Under the pieces are notes generated by a model, which saw only the letters and a program-made list of their open reading frames with translations, did not search any database and had not been told where the DNA came from. Below, one piece after another: positions 43,615-51,923 of a stretch of 64,000 bases of DNA. The stretch spans positions 186,001 through 250,000 of the forward strand of contig CANHGS010000001.1 in the NCBI GenBank assembly GCA_947460595.1. The letters are read 5' to 3'. A program made the position numbers and the translations under genes. The stretch is from Bacteroidota bacterium (GTDB lineage: Bacteria; Bacteroidota; Bacteroidia; Chitinophagales; Chitinophagaceae). Each line of letters begins with the position of its first letter. The first letter of the stretch is position 1.

Positions 43615-44805
43615 TTATAAAAAAGGATTGCTCCATTTTTTGTCTGTATAAATACTATTACCTGAAAGGGTCTTCAAAAATGCAATCAAGTCATTTACTT
43701 CTGTTGCGGTTAGGATTAAATGTTGTCCAGCACCATTTGGAGAGAGTTTCCTATCCAAATTATTATTGCCAGGGGCTTGATTAATATTGCCATAGTGTCC
43801 AATCACGGTTTGAATACCCACCAGATTTCCGGTATGCATAAAGGGGCCGTTTTCAACTCCTGAAAGATTCATTAAATCGCGTAAGCTTGGAGACCTTGTA
43901 ACGCTAATGTCTAGGCCAGTTCCACCAATGGTTCCAATAATTCCATTATTCCTGCTATTGGGATCAATATCAAATTCTGGTGCTTTATGACATTGGTTAC
44001 AACCCAGTCCACCACTAACGCGATTGCTATTTGCGTCAAAAACGGGGTTATTTAAATACAAGTCTTTACCCGCATTTTCCCTAACGGTAAAATTGGGAAA
44101 AGCAGCTCTATCATTATTTACGAAGGTTCTTCCTGCGTCAAACTTGCTATCAAAAGATTGAATACTTCTAATGAATTGAGCAAGGCATTCTTGCAATCTT
44201 GGTTCAGAAACTTGTTGGTCACCATAAACAGATTGAAACAATTCTTTGTAATATCCAATTCCGGAAAGTCTGGTTAATAAAGCAGCAATGCCAGGTCTGC
44301 CTTCTAAGCCACTAAAACCCATTTCTGCATGGTCTTGAATAGGCTTTGTGGTTTGTATTTCTAAACTAGCAGCACGCTCATCCCAAAAAAATTTAATCTC
44401 ATCAGAAAATCGGGTGTTTACCAAACGCATGGAATGTCTAGCTGTTTTGCCTGCGGCAACACCATTACTTGCGCGGGCTGTATCACCAAATGCAAAAGCT
44501 TGCTTGTGGCAAGATCCGCAAGCAATACTATTGTCAATACTGAGTTGTTTGTCATAGAACAAAACCCTGCCCAAAGTAGCTTTGGCATCAGTAATGGGAT
44601 TGGCTGTTCCGTTGTCTTTAAGAATATATGCAGGAATAGGTTGCTTACTATAATTACTCAGACTACTCAAGTCTATATTATTGCCAAAACTAGCTTTAAT
44701 GGCCGCATAGGATTCAGTAACCATGCTTGGTTCAGTTTTGGAACAACCCAGCATCAACGCTAGAATCAATAGAAAACTGTAGGTAACGATTTTGGTCTTT
44801 CTCAT
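43615..44805 (-). CDS. Diheme cytochrome-c peroxidase / MauG-family lipoprotein
   Basis: 396 residues from ATG 44805. Lipobox LALMLGC near residue 22 marks a lipoprotein. Two heme sites, CGSCH (about 95) and CNQCH (about 278), with the family context ATLGRVLFYDKQLS, SRPTRNTPS-like MRLVNTRFSDEIKFFWDERAASLE and MHTGNLVG. Reduces peroxide with electrons from a small cytochrome or copper protein, or performs MauG-like oxidation. The N-terminal stretch before the first heme matches the Bacteroidota branch. Confidence 0.92.
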   Translation of the reverse strand: MRKTKIVTYSFLLILALMLGCSKTEPSMVTESYAAIKASFGNNIDLSSLSNYSKQPIPAYILKDNGTANPITDAKATLGRVLFYDKQLSIDNSIACGSCHKQAFAFGDTARASNGVAAGKTARHSMRLVNTRFSDEIKFFWDERAASLEIQTTKPIQDHAEMGFSGLEGRPGIAALLTRLSGIGYYKELFQSVYGDQQVSEPRLQECLAQFIRSIQSFDSKFDAGRTFVNNDRAAFPNFTVRENAGKDLYLNNPVFDANSNRVSGGLGCNQCHKAPEFDIDPNSRNNGIIGTIGGTGLDISVTRSPSLRDLMNLSGVENGPFMHTGNLVGIQTVIGHYGNINQAPGNNNLDRKLSPNGAGQHLILTATEVNDLIAFLKTLSGNSIYTDKKWSNPFL

Positions 44806-45150
44806 GGTAGGTGTTTTTCTTCTGATTCCAAGAAAAAAGACTGGTTTAATGGCCCCCAAGCATTTACCAAATCCTTAACTAATGGTATCATATTAACAGC
44901 ACCAATCTATTGCCTGTTTCCAATACTATTTTGTTTGCCCATTTTAAGGACTCAGGATGCTAAGTCTTGGTCCAATAGTGCAACCAAGAATCTAAAAATC
45001 TGGATGACTACTATTTTCTCTTACTAAACGAATCATGCAATAAGGTTGAAACTGAAAATACTCATTTTATTAGGAAGATCAAAAGTAAGTGGCAGAAAAA
45101 AACAAACCCTTCCGAGGAAGGGCTTGCTAAATAACTTATGTTGTAGTTGA
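44806..45150. other. Intergenic region with a terminator at its left-hand gene end
   Basis: 345 bases between two minus-strand genes. It holds the terminator at 45096-45126; the rest (44806-45095) has no convincing ORF, repeat or consensus promoter to my eye, though it should contain the promoter of the peroxidase gene. Confidence 0.5.
45096..45126 (-). terminator. Intrinsic terminator of the TlpA/DUF4369-like gene
   Basis: 11-bp stem (45103-45113 with 45116-45126, one G-U on the minus strand) with a tight loop, followed on the minus strand by seven T (45102-45096). Confidence 0.8.
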
Positions 45151-46347
45151 TTAGTTAGTACCGCTACTAGTCTCAAACAAATTTTTCAGGAAAGATTGCA
45201 ATGCTTCTCCACGAAGATTTTTCCCAATAATTTTTCCCTCTTTGTCTAAAAGATAGTTTTGAGGAATGGCTTGAATGCCATAAGCTTTTGACACTTCATT
45301 GTCCCAGTATTTTAAATCTGAAACATGGTTCCAGGTTAATCCATCATCGTGAATGGCTTTCATCCAGCGTTCTTTGGCACCAGGTTGATCAAGAGAAACC
45401 CCCAAAACTGTAAACCCTTTGTCTTTATATTTATTAAAAGCACTAACTACATTGGGATTTTCAGCCCTACATGGACCACACCAACTAGCCCAGAAATCTA
45501 CCAAGACTACTTTGCCTTTTAAAGAGGCAAGGCTGAAAACTTTACCAGCTGTATCTGCCTGCGAGAAAGGAATGGCGTATTGCCCCACTTCTAATTTTTT
45601 AGCAAGGGCAATTCTTTCCTCTAAAATTTTACCACTAGGTAGATTTCTTGGAACTGAACCAAGTTGTTTAAAAATGGGTTCAGTTGTTACTGGATTAATG
45701 GCATAGCCAGCATATTGCGTCAAAGCATAAATAGCCACAGGTGAGTTCTTAGTGGCTGGTGCTTTTAGAAAACTCAAGTAGACTTTTTCTTTGACCAAGT
45801 TATCTAATGAGTCAATCGATTTTTCAATTTGATCAGTAGGTGATTTGCTTTTTCTTGCCTCTGAATACTTAGCATAGAGCGCCGTAAATGAGGGGTCATA
45901 ACTGGCAACATTGGACTTTAAAGCAGCGTATGCATCCTGTGCTTTAGAACCTGTTACTTTGCTGTTGCTGAGAGAATCTTTGGCTATGACTGTTATCTTT
46001 CCAGCTTCTAAATACACGCTTAGAAAATCCTTGGCAGCAGCTTGTCTTGCTCGCCTACTAGTATCGCCCGTTCTATCGGGAACCACCCTCAATTGAGCTA
46101 AAATGGGTTCAGATAGATTCAATTTAAAATTAGCGATTTTGCTATTTTTCAAATCAACACTATCATTAAACCTGAATTTGGTACTGCTATTGTAATAAGA
46201 TAAAAAAATCTTACTCAAGGGCTGTTGAATACTACTCAGGTCTGCCGTTAAGTCAAGATTGGCTTTTGGAACGGGGTCATTAGGTTGTGCGCTTACCAAT
46301 AAGCTGGAACCTGCAAAAAGGAAGCTGATTAATAATTTTCTTTTCAT
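45151..46347 (-). CDS. Exported TlpA/AhpC-type thiol-disulfide oxidoreductase with long N-terminal domain
   Basis: 398 residues from ATG 46347; ATG 46368 adds seven. Signal peptide ending VSAQ, an N-terminal beta domain and helical linker (about 25-260) of the sort seen before thioredoxin domains in Bacteroidota, then a TlpA domain with FWASWCGPCRAENP (C290, C293) and AIPQNYLLDKEGKI with the cis-proline. Likely periplasmic thiol-disulfide exchange. Adjacent genes include a diheme peroxidase, which needs reduced heme-site cysteines during maturation. Confidence 0.9.
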   Translation of the reverse strand: MKRKLLISFLFAGSSLLVSAQPNDPVPKANLDLTADLSSIQQPLSKIFLSYYNSSTKFRFNDSVDLKNSKIANFKLNLSEPILAQLRVVPDRTGDTSRRARQAAAKDFLSVYLEAGKITVIAKDSLSNSKVTGSKAQDAYAALKSNVASYDPSFTALYAKYSEARKSKSPTDQIEKSIDSLDNLVKEKVYLSFLKAPATKNSPVAIYALTQYAGYAINPVTTEPIFKQLGSVPRNLPSGKILEERIALAKKLEVGQYAIPFSQADTAGKVFSLASLKGKVVLVDFWASWCGPCRAENPNVVSAFNKYKDKGFTVLGVSLDQPGAKERWMKAIHDDGLTWNHVSDLKYWDNEVSKAYGIQAIPQNYLLDKEGKIIGKNLRGEALQSFLKNLFETSSGTN

Positions 46348-46453
46348 GAAATGGTATTTGTTGTTCAAGTTAATAAAAGTCTACTAAAACAGTAGGAATA
46401 ATTCACTAATTTTTATTTCTCCCAGGCAAGCAATTGTTATAGGGATCAATAGG

Positions 46454-46819
46454 CTAGGTCTTCTGCAATTTATGGTAATAGGTATAGGAAACCATCAGTA
46501 CTGCCAAAACAACTAATGGGAAAAATCCTTCAAAACCTAGTCCATCTATTGCAAAATGACTAATAGAGGCAAATATAAAATCAAAGATGAAGCCAGCATA
46601 AGCCCATTCTTTGAACCTTTTTGGAACCGCAGGTATGATTAATGCAAGTGTGCCCAATACTTTAAAAACCACTAAGGTATTGCCAAAATAAAGCGGATAT
46701 CCCAAATGACTAATACCTTGCTTGGCTAGTTCAGTTTGGGAAGTTAAAGCTGGTATAACGCCTTCAAATAAGAAGATGAGAATGGTGGTTGTCCAATAAA
46801 TGATCTTGTCTTTTTTCAT
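46454..46819 (-). CDS. DoxX-like family membrane protein
   Basis: 121 residues with four hydrophobic segments. WTTTILIFLFEGVIPALTSQ, the middle YPLYFGNTLVVFKVLGTLALIIPAVPKRFKEWAYAGFIFDFIFASISH and a hydrophobic tail are typical of the small DoxX-like proteins. Roles range from oxidoreductase partner to unknown. Lies 65 bp from the ABC ATPase stop on the same strand. Confidence 0.85.
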   Translation of the reverse strand: MKKDKIIYWTTTILIFLFEGVIPALTSQTELAKQGISHLGYPLYFGNTLVVFKVLGTLALIIPAVPKRFKEWAYAGFIFDFIFASISHFAIDGLGFEGFFPLVVLAVLMVSYTYYHKLQKT

Positions 46820-46884
46820 GATGCAGTTTTAGGAAGGTGATTTGTGATAAGAAAATTAATCGGTTTTTCCCAAAATGCAAACTG

Positions 46885-47544
46885 CTATTTATAATCCTTG
46901 ATATTGATGATCTCTGTGCAGAAATCATATTCTTGTAGGTCATTACTACTAACAATGATTAGTTTATTCTTGGCGTAATCCTGAATCAATTGATGATACA
47001 AGGCATAGCCCGTTTGGTCAAGGTTGGTACAAGGTTCGTCTAATAGAATTACTGGAACATCCGCAAAAATGGCCTGTGCCAATTTCACACGTTGTTTCAT
47101 GCCACTGCTGTAGAATCTAATTTGTTTAGTAGCAGCTTTTTCTAATCCAATAATTTGAAGTATTTCATCAATACTGACACCTGGTATTAAAGGCTTGAAC
47201 TGTGCGTGAAAATGCAAAAATTCCCTAGCAGACATTTCTTCAATCAATTCAAGATAGGGCGCCACAATGGCCATGTGTAAGAAAACTTGTTCGGGATCAA
47301 TGGGCGCTTCATTTCTCCACTCCATAGTTCCCTCACTCAATTGTAAGCTTCCTGCAATGGCTTGTAAAAGGGTGCTTTTGCCAGAACCGTTTGGGCCGGT
47401 AATGGCATAATAAGTGCCGGGTGAAAATAGATGGCTAAAACTTTTGAAGATCCATTCTCTATTATAACGTTTTCCTGCGCCTGTTAATTCAATACCACTT
47501 AATGAGTAATTAGTTGCTTTTACCGTATGCGTTCTCTTAGCCAT
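46885..47544 (-). CDS. ABC transporter ATP-binding protein without a neighbouring permease
   Basis: 219 residues from ATG 47544; a longer frame to 47601 adds 19 residues of low-complexity-like sequence. Walker A GPNGSGKST, Q-loop around APYLELIEE, signature FYSSGMKQRVKLAQ, Walker B VILLDEP, and SSNDLQEYDFC where an H-loop histidine is expected: asparagine replaces it. CcmA-like in size. No transmembrane partner gene is adjacent, so its partner is unlinked or it has a non-transport role. Confidence 0.87.
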   Translation of the reverse strand: MAKRTHTVKATNYSLSGIELTGAGKRYNREWIFKSFSHLFSPGTYYAITGPNGSGKSTLLQAIAGSLQLSEGTMEWRNEAPIDPEQVFLHMAIVAPYLELIEEMSAREFLHFHAQFKPLIPGVSIDEILQIIGLEKAATKQIRFYSSGMKQRVKLAQAIFADVPVILLDEPCTNLDQTGYALYHQLIQDYAKNKLIIVSSNDLQEYDFCTEIINIKDYK

Positions 47545-47604
47545 GGGGGGCAAAGTAAGCAAAGAAAAGCGGCAAAAAAAATTCTCAAATAAGCCTAACA
47601 CATT

Positions 47605-47633
47605 TTGGGTTAGACTCAGTTAGCGTAACTTTA
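47605..47633 (+). promoter_or_regulatory. Promoter of the GT2 gene
   Basis: TTG (47605-47607), 18-bp spacer, TAACTTTA (47626-47633), one mismatch to TAnnTTTG. Start codon is 37 nt downstream. Confidence 0.55.
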
Positions 47634-47670
47634 ACCAACCCAACGACCATCAAAAGGTTATTATAGAAGC

Positions 47671-48426
47671 ATGGAGACCAGTCATTTCAAGGATGTTACA
47701 TTGATGATTACGCATTACAACAGAAGCCTTTCTTTAGAAAGACTCTTGTTGTCTTTTGAACAATTGAATATGCGTTTTGAATCTATTGTAGTAAGCGATG
47801 ACTGTAGCAAACCTGAGCAACAAGGGTACCTTAAGGACTTGCAAGAAAAATTCCCATTTGTATTGGTAACGGGGCCGGTAAATAAAGGCTTGGGAAATAA
47901 TTTAAATAAGGGTCAGGATGCAGTGAAAACTGGTTTAACGCTGTATATACAAGAAGACTTTGTACCAGCTGCAGATTTTGCAACGCATTTGACACATGCT
48001 TTAGAAATCATGCAGGAACGGCCAGATTTAGATATGGTAAGGTTCTATGCCTATTTCAACTATCCTTATTTAAAAGATTATAAGTACGGGTTCTCAGAAA
48101 TGCTGTTTGGCTTTTGGAAATTGGGGTATAAAAAATTCTATTGCTATAGTGACCATCCTCATTTGAGAAGAGCTGATTTTTTGGAAAAGTTTGGCAGGTA
48201 TAAAGAAGGGGTAAAAGGAGATGTTACTGAATACAGTATGATGATGTCTTTTTTACAGAAAAAAGGGAAGGGTATGTTTTATAGGTCTTTCAAGTCTTTG
48301 TTAGACCAAGAGAACAGTTGGGAAGAGCCCAGTACCATGAAAAGGAATAGGTGGAGAGAAAGTGGTCATCCAGTTATCAGTCTGTTGAGAGAGAGAGGTC
48401 TATCGGCACCTCAAATTCAATGTTGA
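47671..48426 (+). CDS. Family 2 glycosyltransferase
   Basis: 251 residues. N-terminal GT-A fold: VTLMITHYNRSLSLERLLLS, VVSDDCSKPEQQ, then NKGLGNNLNKG and TLYIQEDFVPAADF with the acidic sugar-nucleotide/metal motif (EDF in place of DxD). The C-terminal part has aromatic-rich segments but no clear membrane helix. Likely modifies surface polysaccharide or lipid-linked sugar. Converges with lpxA, 18 bp apart. Confidence 0.85.
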   Translation: METSHFKDVTLMITHYNRSLSLERLLLSFEQLNMRFESIVVSDDCSKPEQQGYLKDLQEKFPFVLVTGPVNKGLGNNLNKGQDAVKTGLTLYIQEDFVPAADFATHLTHALEIMQERPDLDMVRFYAYFNYPYLKDYKYGFSEMLFGFWKLGYKKFYCYSDHPHLRRADFLEKFGRYKEGVKGDVTEYSMMMSFLQKKGKGMFYRSFKSLLDQENSWEEPSTMKRNRWRESGHPVISLLRERGLSAPQIQC

Positions 48427-48444
48427 CTACCTGTTTGGAAAATA

Positions 48445-49242
48445 CTAGTCTTCGTCATTTGCACCCTTGGTAAAACGCTTGATAATACCCCTGCCACTTT
48501 CACGAATAAAAGTAACAATTTCGTCCCTTTCATCGGTTGCGGGAAGTTCTTCTTCAATGTACTCCAATGCCTGCGATATATTAAAACCTTTGTTGTAGAT
48601 GGTTCTATAAACGTCTAGAATATGATTGATTTGTTGTAATGGGAATCCCCTTCTTTTTAAACCAACGCTATTGACGCCACCATAACTCAATGGGTTACGC
48701 ACTGCTTTAATATAAGGAGGAACGTCTTTACTAACTAAGGAGCCGCCCGCCACAAAAGCGTGTTGGCCTATTTGTACAAACTGGTGCACAGCACTCACAC
48801 CCCCCACAACGGCCCAGTCTCCCATGGTTACGTGACCTGCCACTTGAACGCTATTGCTCAAAATACAATGATTACCAATAATACAATCATGCGCCAAGTG
48901 GCTATAAGCCATGATCAAACAATTATTTCCAACGGTTGTTTTACCCCTGTCTTCTGTACCTCGGTTGATGGTCACAAATTCTCGGATAGTAGTATTATCA
49001 CCCACTTCAACGGTGGTTTTTTCACCACTAAATTTCAGGTCTTGAGGAATAGCACCCAATACAGCACCAGGGAAAATGCGGCAGTTCTTACCAATTCGGG
49101 TTCCATCCATGATGGTCACATTTGAACCAATCCAAGTTCCTTCCCCTATTCGAACATCGCCATGTATCACTGTAAATGGGTCAATCTTTACGTTAGGAGC
49201 TACCTTTGCGTTTGGATCAATATAAGTGTATGGATGTGTCAT
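48445..49242 (-). CDS. lpxA: UDP-N-acetylglucosamine O-acyltransferase LpxA
   Basis: 265 residues from ATG 49242 (close to E. coli 262); ATG 49281 adds 13 residues. Hexapeptide-repeat beta-helix (YIDPNAKVAPNVKIDPFTVIHGDV onward), catalytic histidine region MAYSHLAHDCIIGNHC, QVAGHVTMGD, and the C-terminal helical domain RRGFPLQQINHILDVYRTIYN. First acyl transfer in lipid A synthesis. It follows lpxC/fabZ by about 115 bp; a 7-bp stem-loop at 49268-49286 in that gap contains the alternative start. Confidence 0.95.
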   Translation of the reverse strand: MTHPYTYIDPNAKVAPNVKIDPFTVIHGDVRIGEGTWIGSNVTIMDGTRIGKNCRIFPGAVLGAIPQDLKFSGEKTTVEVGDNTTIREFVTINRGTEDRGKTTVGNNCLIMAYSHLAHDCIIGNHCILSNSVQVAGHVTMGDWAVVGGVSAVHQFVQIGQHAFVAGGSLVSKDVPPYIKAVRNPLSYGGVNSVGLKRRGFPLQQINHILDVYRTIYNKGFNISQALEYIEEELPATDERDEIVTFIRESGRGIIKRFTKGANDED

Positions 49243-49267
49243 CCTTTCAGTTGGTTTTGCGTTGATC

Positions 49268-49286
49268 AGTGCATTCATCATGCACT
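49268..49286 (-). promoter_or_regulatory. Stem-loop before lpxA enclosing alternative ATG codons
   Basis: Arms AGTGCAT (49268-49274) and ATGCACT (49280-49286) pair over 7 bp with a 5-nt loop. Two tandem ATG codons in the lpxA frame lie in the loop and the adjoining arm. If RNA folds here, ATG 49242 would be favoured. Confidence 0.4.
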
Positions 49287-49357
49287 ATGAGTATAAAAAA
49301 GATGCCAAAGTTGCTCGGCCTATCACAAAAATAGGGTTATTGGCTTTTTTTTAAGAT

Positions 49358-50764
49358 TTAAGTTCTTTTTACCACTTGGGCAACTAGGTCTGCCTCAGTA
49401 GCAACTTTGCCACCAACATATACCGTACCCCTCATTTCACAAATGCCCCTGCGGATGGGTGAAATCAACTCCATTTTCAAGATCATGGTATCGCCAGGAA
49501 CCACTTTCTGCTTGAATTTACAGTTGTCAATCTTCAGAAAATAAGTGTCATAATCACCTTCTGGCATGGAATTAATACAAAGAATTCCACCCGTTTGAGC
49601 CAGCGCTTCAATCTGTAATACCCCGGGCATTACCGGATTACCCGGAAAATGACCTTGGAAGAAATATTCGCTGAACGTGACATTCTTAATACCAACAATA
49701 TAGGTATCGGTTAGTTCAATAATCTTGTCTACAAATAAGAAAGGATGTCTATGAGGAAGGGTCTTTTCAATCTTTTCCAGATTATAAACTGGCGGAATGG
49801 TAGGGTCATAGACCGGCACGTTTTTCACGTGTTTGTTCCGTTTAATATATTGCTTGATCTTTTTAGCAAAATCCACATTAGTGCTATGTCCAGGCCTATT
49901 GGCAATGATTCTAGCTTTAATCGGGTAGCCAATGAGGGCCAAGTCTCCCACTACGTCTAAGAGCTTGTGTCTAGCAGGTTCATTGGGAAAACGCAGTTCT
50001 AAGTTATTCAAATAGCCCTCACTTTTTACTTCAATTTTTTCCCTTTTGAAAACTTTGGCCAAACGGCTCATTTCTGCATCGGTAACGGGTTTGTCCACTA
50101 CCACAATGGCATTATTGATGTCACCACCCTTGATTAGGTCATGATCCAAAAGGGCTTCCAGCTCGTGCAAAAAGCAGAAAGTACGGCAGGGGGCAATTTC
50201 TGATTTGAAATCACGAATGGTTTTCAGACCTGCGTGCTGGGTACCCAAAACTGGGCTATTAAAGTCAATCAGCGTAGTAATTTGATAGTCCATGGCGGGC
50301 AGGGCTACCATTTCTACGCGTTTATCCTCGTCATAATGGTAAATATTCTCATCAATGCTATACCAAGCTTTAGCAGCTTCTTGCTCCAAAACACCGGTTT
50401 CTTCAATCAATTCAATAAAGGGCATGGAGCTGCCGTCCATGATGGGAATCTCAGGACCGTTCAACTCAATCAGCACATTGTCTACACCCATACCCACTAG
50501 GGCCGCTAGTACGTGTTCTACGGTACTTACTTTGGCATCACCCACCTGAAGGGTTGTGCCACGGCTAGTATCGGTAACCAAATCACAATCAGCCTTGATA
50601 ATGGGTTGGTTGGGCATGTCAATTCTTTGAAATTGAATCCCAAATCCAGGATTGGCCGGTTTAAGGATCATGTCTACCAACACCCCTGTGTGTAAGCCTG
50701 TTCCACTAATGCTAATAGAACTGTTGAGGGTATGTTGTTTGTCAGGGTTGAAATTGCTGTCCAT
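49358..50764 (-). CDS. lpxC/fabZ: Bifunctional LpxC deacetylase / FabZ dehydratase
   Basis: 468 residues, two fused enzymes. LpxC part (about 1-300): SISGTGLHTG, STVEHVLAAL and RPGHSTNVDFA around the zinc histidines, LDVVGDLALIG. FabZ part (about 315-465): LPHRHPFLFVDKI with the catalytic histidine and FQGHFPGNPVMPGVLQIEALAQ with the glutamate-type helix. LpxC deacetylates UDP-3-O-acyl-GlcNAc; FabZ dehydrates 3-hydroxyacyl-ACP. The fusion balances lipid A and phospholipid precursors and is typical of Bacteroidota. Confidence 0.97.
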   Translation of the reverse strand: MDSNFNPDKQHTLNSSISISGTGLHTGVLVDMILKPANPGFGIQFQRIDMPNQPIIKADCDLVTDTSRGTTLQVGDAKVSTVEHVLAALVGMGVDNVLIELNGPEIPIMDGSSMPFIELIEETGVLEQEAAKAWYSIDENIYHYDEDKRVEMVALPAMDYQITTLIDFNSPVLGTQHAGLKTIRDFKSEIAPCRTFCFLHELEALLDHDLIKGGDINNAIVVVDKPVTDAEMSRLAKVFKREKIEVKSEGYLNNLELRFPNEPARHKLLDVVGDLALIGYPIKARIIANRPGHSTNVDFAKKIKQYIKRNKHVKNVPVYDPTIPPVYNLEKIEKTLPHRHPFLFVDKIIELTDTYIVGIKNVTFSEYFFQGHFPGNPVMPGVLQIEALAQTGGILCINSMPEGDYDTYFLKIDNCKFKQKVVPGDTMILKMELISPIRRGICEMRGTVYVGGKVATEADLVAQVVKRT

Positions 50765-50838
50765 ATCTTAAATAGGTTATTGGTAGTGTTAATCTTTGTT
50801 GGGGTTGCAAAAATACGAATAATGGATTAATCCGTTTT

Positions 50839-51894
50839 CTAAGCGCCTTCAGCCTGTTTTTGAAGTAGCTCCGCCACAATTTTCTCCAATTCTTTGAGTC
50901 TTTTTTCCAATTCAGGGAGATTCCGAGTATGGGCCTGAATTCGCAAGGATTGGGTGAATTCCAAGGCAGGGGTACCGTTATAGGTTTTATTAGGAACTTT
51001 AATACTCTTTGTTACACCTGTTTGACCAGCAATCTTGCTGCCATCGGCAATAACAATATGGCCAGCCGTGCCTACTTGCCCTCCAATCATGACCCCATTG
51101 CCCACTTTGGCGCTACCACTAATACCAGCTTGAGCGGCAATCACGGTATTATAGCCAATTTCTACGTTGTGTGCTACCTGAATTAGGTTATCTAATTTGG
51201 TGCCTTTTCTAATAATAGTAGCACCCATGGTGGCTCGGTCAATGGCTGAATTGCTCCCAATTTCTACGTCGTCTTCAATGATTACATTGCCAATTTGGGG
51301 AATTTTATGATAAGACCCATCGCCTTGGGGCGCAAAGCCAAAGCCGTCTCCGCCAACTACGGTATTACTATGAATAATCACGCTATTGCCAATGATACAA
51401 TCATGATAAATTTTCACGCCCGCGTGCAAAATCACATTGTCTCCAATCTTTGTGCCATTACCAATAACTACACCAGGATAGAGTTTGACGCCATTACCTA
51501 GCACTGCATTTTCACCAATATGGCAAAATGCAGCCACAAAAACCTGTTCTCCAATTTTTGCGCTGGGCGATATAAAGCTTGGTTGTTGAATACCTACCAA
51601 TTGCTGGGTCATAATTTCTTGGTATTTAGACAGCAGAATGGCAAAAGCAGAATAAGCATCTGCCACTCGAATCAACGTGGCTGATGTGGGTTGTTTGAGT
51701 TCTAATGATTCATTACAAATGATCACAGAAGCCTTGGTCTGGTAAAGGTATTCCTCGTATTTGGGGTTAGACAAAAAGGATAATTCTCCTTCTTTAGCCT
51801 CCTCAATTTTGCCAAATGCACCAACGGCAGCTGCAGGGTTGCCCTCTACCTTTCCTTGTATCATTAAAGCAATTTGCGCTGCGGTAAATGTCAT
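50839..51894 (-). CDS. lpxD: UDP-3-O-acylglucosamine N-acyltransferase LpxD
   Basis: 351 residues. N-terminal LpxD domain (about 1-100), beta-helix with GGDGFGFAPQGDGSYHKIPQIGNV, IDRATMGATIIRKGTKLDNLIQVAHNVEIG (catalytic histidine) and ISGSAKVGNG, then a C-terminal helix ending in a coiled-coil-like LEKRLKELEKIVAELLQKQAE. Third step of lipid A synthesis. Sits 74 bp upstream of lpxC/fabZ and 29 bp after the HD gene, all one operon by spacing. Canonical paralogue of the gene at 41131. Confidence 0.95.
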   Translation of the reverse strand: MTFTAAQIALMIQGKVEGNPAAAVGAFGKIEEAKEGELSFLSNPKYEEYLYQTKASVIICNESLELKQPTSATLIRVADAYSAFAILLSKYQEIMTQQLVGIQQPSFISPSAKIGEQVFVAAFCHIGENAVLGNGVKLYPGVVIGNGTKIGDNVILHAGVKIYHDCIIGNSVIIHSNTVVGGDGFGFAPQGDGSYHKIPQIGNVIIEDDVEIGSNSAIDRATMGATIIRKGTKLDNLIQVAHNVEIGYNTVIAAQAGISGSAKVGNGVMIGGQVGTAGHIVIADGSKIAGQTGVTKSIKVPNKTYNGTPALEFTQSLRIQAHTRNLPELEKRLKELEKIVAELLQKQAEGA

Positions 51895-51923
51895 GGGCCT
51901 AAATTGAATATGGGCTGCCTAAA

